Below, piece by piece: positions 8,082-11,449 of a stretch of DNA of 11,449 bases. The notes under the pieces were generated by a model, which saw only the letters and a program-made list of their open reading frames with translations, was not told the DNA's origin and did no database searches. Each line of letters starts with the position of its first letter. Within the stretch, counting starts at the first letter, position 1. The stretch lies in NCBI GenBank assembly GCA_019308525.1, contig JAFDIC010000080.1:1-11449 (forward strand). Reading direction: 5' to 3'. The DNA comes from Deltaproteobacteria bacterium. Lineage in GTDB: Bacteria; Desulfobacterota; DSM-4660; Desulfatiglandales; HGW-15. Made by a program: the position numbers and the translations under genes.

Positions 8082-8107
8082 TGTAGGAGCAGCTTGTAGC
8101 TGCGAAG
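8082..8107 (+). repeat. REP-like element, copy 1
   Basis: TGTAG foot at 8082-8086, then the perfect small hairpin GCAGCT-tgt-AGCTGC (8089-8103) and GAAG. It has the same architecture and near-identical ends as the two copies at 10742-10800, but in the opposite orientation. It lies between the merA-like gene and the cyclase gene, a normal REP location. The GTAG foot plus hairpin layout is that of REP sequences mobilised by RAYT-type transposases; no such transposase gene is in this window. Confidence 0.65.
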
Positions 8108-8166
8108 AGGGGGGGATGTTCCTTGCATCGAGAATCAGGGCGCTCCTATCCAGACCTTAAGGCATT

Positions 8167-8172
8167 GAGGTG
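8167..8172 (+). promoter_or_regulatory. Shine-Dalgarno GAGGTG fixing a TTG start for the cyclase
   Basis: GAGGTG ends five bases before TTG 8178. The alternative ATG at 8196 is preceded only by an A-rich stretch (aaagaaaaa), so TTG is the better-supported start. Confidence 0.65.
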
Positions 8173-8177
8173 AAACG

Positions 8178-8927
8178 TTGACTAAAGAAAAAAGCATGAG
8201 GCCAGAAGCGCTATATCTGGAACTGGAGGCCAAGAATCGTGAGTTGGATAATTTGGCCAGAAAGCTTGTCCATTTGGAGGTCGTTAACAACAAAATGGCC
8301 AGGTTCGTCCCCAAAGAAGCCAGACGTATTTTTGAAGAAGAGCCTGATCGGGAAATGGGAAAGGATGCCGCAGATGTATCCGTCGTGATCCTTGATATCG
8401 TGGGCTGTACGGCCCTTTGCGAAAATCTGAGCTATGGGGAGATGAATTATCTGATCGAACGGTACTTTTCAGCCTTCTTGGATGAAGTCCATGGTAATAG
8501 CGGAGACATCAATGAGACCATGGGAGATGGTCTTATGGCCATATTCCAGGATAAAAGGCAGGAGGAGAATGCCCTAAACGCGGTCCGGTCCGCTATAGGT
8601 ATCCATGCAGTTACCCGCCGTCTTAATCATGAACTTCGGGGCAGGTTCGAGCCGATCAGGATTAACGTAGGCATAGGCTCGGGAATGGCCGCGGTGGGTG
8701 TAACAAGATTCAAGGGGGAAACTGGAGAAAGGTGGACCTATACGGCTTCCGGACCAGTCACAAACCTGGCATCAAGACTTTGCTCGGCTGCGAAAGAAGG
8801 GGACATCCTCCTTGATGAAGAGACACACAAAAGGATTCGCGGGGCTTTCAATGTCATTGGACTGGGAGAAATGGAATTCAGGAATATCAGCAGAACCGTA
8901 AGAGTTTTCAGAGTAATTGAGAATTGA
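8178..8927 (+). CDS. Class III adenylate/guanylate cyclase domain protein
   Basis: A 249-residue soluble protein with a class III nucleotidyl cyclase domain at residues ~66-249, making a cyclic nucleotide second messenger as a dimer. Metal-binding Asp73 (ILDIVGCT) and Asp117 (ETMGDG) are present, as are the late Asn196 and Arg200 of TNLASRL that contact ribose and phosphates. The purine-selecting positions are Glu113 (where adenylate cyclases have Lys) and Thr189 (Asp in mammalian adenylate, often Thr in class IIIb), so substrate choice is uncertain and Glu is guanylate-cyclase-like. Residues ~9-40 form a probable short coiled coil (LELEAKNRELDNLARKL), like the S-helix linkers before cyclase domains, but there is no visible sensor domain, so input probably comes from a partner. 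TTG 8178 with GAGGTG is preferred over ATG 8196. It stands alone: the flanking genes are unrelated. Confidence 0.9.
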   Translation: MTKEKSMRPEALYLELEAKNRELDNLARKLVHLEVVNNKMARFVPKEARRIFEEEPDREMGKDAADVSVVILDIVGCTALCENLSYGEMNYLIERYFSAFLDEVHGNSGDINETMGDGLMAIFQDKRQEENALNAVRSAIGIHAVTRRLNHELRGRFEPIRINVGIGSGMAAVGVTRFKGETGERWTYTASGPVTNLASRLCSAAKEGDILLDEETHKRIRGAFNVIGLGEMEFRNISRTVRVFRVIEN

Positions 8928-9029
8928 GGCGTTGTGTGCTGGTGCCTTTGGGGTCGGATCCAATGCCGAACAATGCCATTTTGATACAATATCTTGTGTC
9001 TAGCCATACAAATCCGCGATGCGGCCCTG

Positions 9030-9389
9030 TTATTTGAATGTCAATTCAAGCTGATCAGCCGAAGATTTTAGCTTTTTGTCTGCTGTCCAAAGCGGTACTC
9101 CTGCCAACTGGGCAGACGCTAAAAGGTGGACATCGACGAAACCAACACCTTTTCCCATGAGATGATTTCGATCAATAAAAAACAATAATTCGTCAAATTC
9201 AATCGTCGGGGCCATTGGAAGGGACTGAAGTAAGGAAATAATTTCCTTGCGGTTTTTCAGATTGCCACAGGCAAGTTCACCAATGATAAATGGATGGCAC
9301 ATAACCTCAGCATCCATTAACAGCTTTTCAAGCCGCCGGCTGCCTCGGCGCAAGTGGGCAACCCAAATTGATGTGTCAACAAGGACCAT
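9030..9389 (-). CDS. vapC: VapC-type PIN-domain toxin (ribonuclease)
   Basis: A 119-residue PIN-domain protein, full length for VapC toxins, which are Mg-dependent endoribonucleases (often against tRNA or rRNA). The four acidic active-site residues are in place: Asp5 in VLVDTSIW, Glu38 in IIGELACG, Asp86 in GFVDVHLL and Asp104 in WTADKKL. The gene starts 8 bases after the antitoxin stop codon and has no ribosome site of its own, so its translation is probably coupled to that of vapB. The pairing with a ribbon-helix-helix antitoxin makes the toxin-antitoxin call secure; the RNA target is unknown. Confidence 0.93.
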   Translation of the reverse strand: MVLVDTSIWVAHLRRGSRRLEKLLMDAEVMCHPFIIGELACGNLKNRKEIISLLQSLPMAPTIEFDELLFFIDRNHLMGKGVGFVDVHLLASAQLAGVPLWTADKKLKSSADQLELTFK

Positions 9390-9397
9390 TGCTGGGT

Positions 9398-9589
9398 TTA
9401 GGCATTTCTTCGTCTTGGAATTGAACGTAGCCTATTTTCGGTTCCACCGAGTTTAGCTAGTCGCTTGCTGCTTTCGCGGGCAATTAACGCTTCTAGACCA
9501 AGTCGTACTAAGGATGTTTTCTCCTTAACGCCTGTCAACCGCGATGCCTTCTCCAATATCTTGTCATCGATGTTTAGTGTTGTTCTCAT
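9398..9589 (-). CDS. vapB: VapB-type ribbon-helix-helix antitoxin
   Basis: A 63-residue antitoxin that should bind and neutralise the adjacent VapC toxin and repress its own promoter as a dimer. The N-terminal MRTTLNIDD strand followed by two helices (roughly residues 10-20 and 23-40) is the ribbon-helix-helix DNA-binding fold of the VapB family. The C-terminal tail after KLGG is basic and presumably disordered until it wraps round the toxin. The frame can also begin at ATG 9595 (adding Met-His), but MRTTLNI is the usual family start, and the promoter geometry places the transcript 5' end at about this second ATG. Confidence 0.9.
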   Translation of the reverse strand: MRTTLNIDDKILEKASRLTGVKEKTSLVRLGLEALIARESSKRLAKLGGTENRLRSIPRRRNA

Positions 9590-9625
9590 ATGCATAAATA
9601 TGCATTACATATACATATGTGTCAA
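9587..9625 (-). promoter_or_regulatory. vapBC promoter and AT-rich palindromic operator region
   Basis: On the minus strand a perfect -35 TTGACA (plus 9620-9625) is followed after exactly 17 bases by CATATT (plus 9597-9602, 4/6 match to -10). Transcription would start near 9590, on or beside the ATG at 9589, with no Shine-Dalgarno sequence. The stretch is packed with palindromes: CATATG at 9587-9592 and 9614-9619, and ATGCAT at 9590-9595 and 9600-9605. Palindromes over the -10 and start site are what an autoregulating VapB-VapC complex would bind. Confidence 0.6.
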
Positions 9626-9664
9626 GTGTAAAATTTTGGTTTTAATGTCGAGCTCAGCTTGGCA

Positions 9665-9689
9665 TTCACGCCACCGCAGGCGGCGTGAA
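9665..9689. repeat. GC-rich hairpin between the radical SAM gene and vapB
   Basis: TTCACGCC (9665-9672) pairs perfectly with GGCGTGAA (9682-9689) around a nine-base loop. It lies downstream of the radical SAM gene on the minus strand and upstream of the vapB promoter. It may be a terminator or a small repeat; there is no T tract on the minus strand, and I see no second copy here. Confidence 0.45.
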
Positions 9690-9799
9690 CCATTAAGTGT
9701 TAAGGGTTTAGGCAAATGATACGGGATATTTTAGTATTGGTTGATGCTTCCGTAAGGACCACATCTCCCCGCTGGGGCGGAGTGTGTAAATGTTATATC

Positions 9800-10675
9800 C
9801 TACTGGGTGCCGATGAAGAAGGGGCGGAATTTGGCCTCATCCCTTTCAAGGGCCCGGTCGATCTGCCTCAGGATGCGGGGCTTTTCTTCAGGCATGTTTC
9901 CTTCAAGATTGATATAGTTGGTGTAGTGGTCGCTGGTCAGCCGGGTTCGACAATGGAGGTTCTCTATCAATATCCGGGTTTCCTTGAGGACCTGGTGTGG
10001 CGTGAGTATCTGAAATCGGCCCTTCTTGATCTCGTGAAGGAGCAGGGTGTTGATCTTTGGCACAAGGGTCCTGAGCCTTACGAAATCAGGTTCAATAAGG
10101 TTGAGGACCTGGGCCGTGGCAAGGGCGTGCTGCATGGTCCGTTCCTCTCCGCCCAGGCCCAGGATGACATACTCGCTCAGCTCTATTCCTGCCTCTTTTA
10201 CCCAGCGTCCCGCCTCTACCTGCTCGGAGGCGGTGGTTCCCTTCTTTACCCTTCTTAACACCTCGTCATCTCCGCTTTCAAGACCTACGTGGATTCGGCC
10301 AAGTCCGGATTCATGCAAAATCCTGATCTCCTTGAGGCCCTTTTGGGCTATATACTGGGAAGAGCCGTAGACCGTTATCCTTTCCAGACCGGGGAACTGT
10401 TCCCTGGCAAACGTGCATACGGCTGCCAGATCTTGGGTTGGCATGGCTATGGTATTGCCGGCAGGGAAAAAAATGGTGCGGACACGACCGCCGTAAAGAT
10501 CCCTTGCCTCCCTGATATCATCGCATATCTCTTTTACGGGTCTTACACTGTAAGGGGGCCCCTTCTTGTAGACCATGCAAAAGGTACACTTGTTGTGGGG
10601 GCAGCCCACGGTCGCCTGTATCAACAGGCTGTCTGCCTCGCTGGGAGGGCGGTATATGGGACCTTCGTAGCGCAT
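9800..10675 (-). CDS. Uncharacterised radical SAM protein with CX4CX2C cluster motif
   Basis: A 291-residue radical SAM enzyme; function unknown. The 4Fe-4S/SAM-binding cysteines are Cys25, Cys30 and Cys33 (GCPHNKCTFC), giving CX4CX2C rather than the classic CX3CX2C. I recall this CxHNKCxFC form from a family of small uncharacterised bacterial radical SAM proteins whose N-terminus (IYRPPSEA) and C-terminal SDHYTNYINLEGNMP-like block match this protein. The SAM ribose/methionine strand is GLESGDDEVL (131-140), and a G-L-G-G-E turn is at 173-177. No extra Fe-S or B12 domain is visible, so it is a single-domain protein. It is transcribed on the minus strand, downstream of the AAA_14-type gene but separated from it by a hairpin and tandem REP copies, so it is probably its own unit. 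The ribosome site is weak. Confidence 0.88.
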   Translation of the reverse strand: MRYEGPIYRPPSEADSLLIQATVGCPHNKCTFCMVYKKGPPYSVRPVKEICDDIREARDLYGGRVRTIFFPAGNTIAMPTQDLAAVCTFAREQFPGLERITVYGSSQYIAQKGLKEIRILHESGLGRIHVGLESGDDEVLRRVKKGTTASEQVEAGRWVKEAGIELSEYVILGLGGEERTMQHALATAQVLNLIEPDFVRLRTLVPKINTLLLHEIKKGRFQILTPHQVLKETRILIENLHCRTRLTSDHYTNYINLEGNMPEEKPRILRQIDRALERDEAKFRPFFIGTQ

Positions 10676-10741
10676 GAAAATCTATTCTGCCTGTGATTGA
10701 GGCCGTCGAACTACCGGTTCTTGTGTTCTCCCCTGGGCCCC

Positions 10742-10767
10742 TTTCGCGACTAAAAGTCGCTCCTACA
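10742..10767 (-). repeat. REP-like element, copy 2
   Basis: Read on the minus strand: TGTAG foot, GA, then perfect hairpin GCGACT-ttt-AGTCGC (plus 10746-10760) and a GAAA end. It matches copy 1 (8082-8107) over the foot and the hairpin design and is followed seven bases away by copy 3. Its hairpin resembles the GTAGGAGCG-type REPs known from Pseudomonas. Confidence 0.72.
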
Positions 10768-10774
10768 GGAGAGG

Positions 10775-10800
10775 ATCGCAACTGAAAGTCGTTACTACAA
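10775..10800 (-). repeat. REP-like element, copy 3 (degenerate)
   Basis: Same orientation as copy 2 and directly beside it: minus-strand TTGTAGTAACGACT, loop TTC, then AGTTGCGAT. The hairpin has two mispairs, so this is a decayed copy. The pair forms a tandem REP doublet between two minus-strand genes. Confidence 0.62.
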
Positions 10801-10809
10801 AGAATGATC

Positions 10810-10835
10810 AAGGCCAGAGGCTTTCGCCTGGCCTT
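10810..10835 (-). terminator. Terminator hairpin after the AAA_14/DUF4143 gene
   Basis: AAGGCCAG (10810-10817) pairs perfectly with CTGGCCTT (10828-10835) around a ten-base loop that can itself add a few pairs. It starts two bases past the stop codon of the minus-strand DUF4143 gene. A T-containing stretch follows on the minus strand, and both flanks carry short T runs, as in a terminator. Confidence 0.6.
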
Positions 10836-10837
10836 GT

Positions 10838-11449
10838 TTACCCAGGGGTTGTTTGCGCATGCCCGACGCTCCTCAGTAACCAGAGGCAGGCGTCGTGGAT
10901 CTGAATCTGTGCGGGTGCCTTTCGGATCGACTCCGGAACCAGCGTGACCAGGGAGAGGGACGCTCCTCGATGCTCCTCGGCCGCAGCCTCAAGAGCTCGA
11001 ATCTCGCGCTCCAAGGTGGCCGTACTCGTGACCTCTGCGCAGACTTGGATCAACTCAAGGTCTCCTCCTGGCCAGCGCGCAAGAAAGTCTACTTCGAATC
11101 CCGCACGGGTACGTACATAGCCGATTTCGACACCGTATCGCAGGAGCTCAACACATACGGCCGTCTCGAGTGCCTTGGACGGTTGTATGCGGCCACTTCG
11201 ATCGAATATGGGAATTAACCCCGGATCAACCGGGTAGATCTTGCGGGGATTGCTCATGCGCTGACGGTCGGACTCCGTGACGAGCCATACTCCACAGACG
11301 AGGAAGGTGTCTTCCAGATGCCCCAGATAGGCATGGAGCGAGTCCTTGGATATGCGCAGTCCTCGGGACTTTAGATCGTTATAGAAGCGGTTGACACTGA
11401 AAAGCCCTGCGGCGTTGGCCAGGAGATGCCGGGTCATGTGCCTTAACGC
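10838..11449 (-). CDS. AAA_14-type ATPase, C-terminal DUF4143 part (5' end off window)
   Basis: This is the C-terminal ~200 residues of a protein of the AAA_14 ATPase + DUF4143 family, whose role is unsettled. The frame stays open to the right edge, so the N-terminal ATPase domain (Walker A/B) lies outside the window. The visible part starts with a winged-helix-like segment typical of DUF4143 (LLANAAGLFSVNRFYNDLKS, then a Leu-rich LHAYLGHLEDTFLV). It continues with KALETAVCVELLRYG and the restriction-endonuclease-like core EVDFLARWPGGDLELIQVC. That core follows the E..D..(E/Q)-x-(K/C) layout of the DUF4143 nuclease-like fold, but Cys133 sits where active PD-(D/E)XK nucleases have Lys, so nuclease activity is doubtful. 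ATG 11437 is only the first Met in view and is unlikely to be the real start. Confidence 0.83.
   Translation of the reverse strand, partial: ALRHMTRHLLANAAGLFSVNRFYNDLKSRGLRISKDSLHAYLGHLEDTFLVCGVWLVTESDRQRMSNPRKIYPVDPGLIPIFDRSGRIQPSKALETAVCVELLRYGVEIGYVRTRAGFEVDFLARWPGGDLELIQVCAEVTSTATLEREIRALEAAAEEHRGASLSLVTLVPESIRKAPAQIQIHDACLWLLRSVGHAQTTPG

Noticed and set aside
8032..8157. Short open frame (about 41 codons) between the merA-like gene and the cyclase
   Set aside because: It runs through the REP-like element and has no good ribosome site, so coding is unlikely.
9394..9714. Direct repeat GGGTTTAGGCA at 9394-9404 and 9704-9714, flanking vapB
   Set aside because: An 11-base repeat at this distance is expected by chance in a window of this size, and one copy overlaps the vapB stop codon, so it is not convincing as an insertion or recombination footprint.
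9716..10258. 180-codon plus-strand open frame near the radical SAM gene
   Set aside because: Most of it is antisense to the radical SAM coding region, which has clear motifs; the plus-strand translation shows none.
10742..10800. Tandem repeats considered as a CRISPR fragment
   Set aside because: Only two copies with a seven-base spacing, each with a REP-type hairpin, and the same element occurs singly at 8082; no spacers and no cas genes.

Overview
The window looks like chromosomal DNA from an anaerobic, respiratory, Gram-negative-type bacterium. A Desulfobacterota/deltaproteobacterial source is my best guess. It rests on a molybdopterin oxidoreductase paired with an NrfD-type membrane subunit, a UPF0261 protein, a class III cyclase with a GDINETMGDG-type motif, and moderately GC-rich coding DNA. 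I see no rRNA, tRNA, CRISPR array, transposase or phage gene. Taxonomy is inference.

Layout. (1) Positions 1-1832, plus strand: the 3' part of a molybdopterin (DMSO reductase family) catalytic subunit, then an NrfD/PsrC-like membrane subunit. This is the end of a membrane-bound respiratory oxidoreductase operon whose Fe-S subunit is not between them. A long hairpin (1859-1904) separates it from the convergent next block. (2) Positions 1980-5218, minus strand: patatin-like phospholipase, then an HSL-family alpha/beta hydrolase, then a UPF0261 (Tm-1-like) protein. This is a probable operon of two ester hydrolases and a putative nucleotide-binding protein of unknown function. A candidate internal promoter precedes the hydrolase. 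(3) Positions 5463-8011, plus strand: an MFS transporter whose 3' end runs directly into a mercuric-reductase-like gene that has lost its whole N-terminal FAD-binding segment. The junction lies near 6720-6728. It is either a deletion scar or an assembly misjoin, and is the most striking structural anomaly here. (4) Positions 8178-8927, plus strand: a small soluble class III nucleotide cyclase with a short N-terminal coiled coil and an unusual substrate-selecting residue (Glu where adenylate cyclases have Lys). (5) Positions 9030-9595, minus strand: a VapB/VapC toxin-antitoxin pair with a strong promoter that seems to give a leaderless vapB mRNA. (6) Positions 9800-11449, minus strand: a radical SAM protein with a CX4CX2C cluster motif, and the C-terminal DUF4143 part of an AAA_14-type ATPase that runs off the right edge.

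Three copies of a REP-like element (TGTAG foot plus a short hairpin) sit between genes: one at 8082-8107 and two in tandem at 10742-10800. I see no single large novel system. The best leads are the MFS/merA junction, the Glu-type cyclase, the patatin-hydrolase-UPF0261 cluster and the leaderless vapB promoter.
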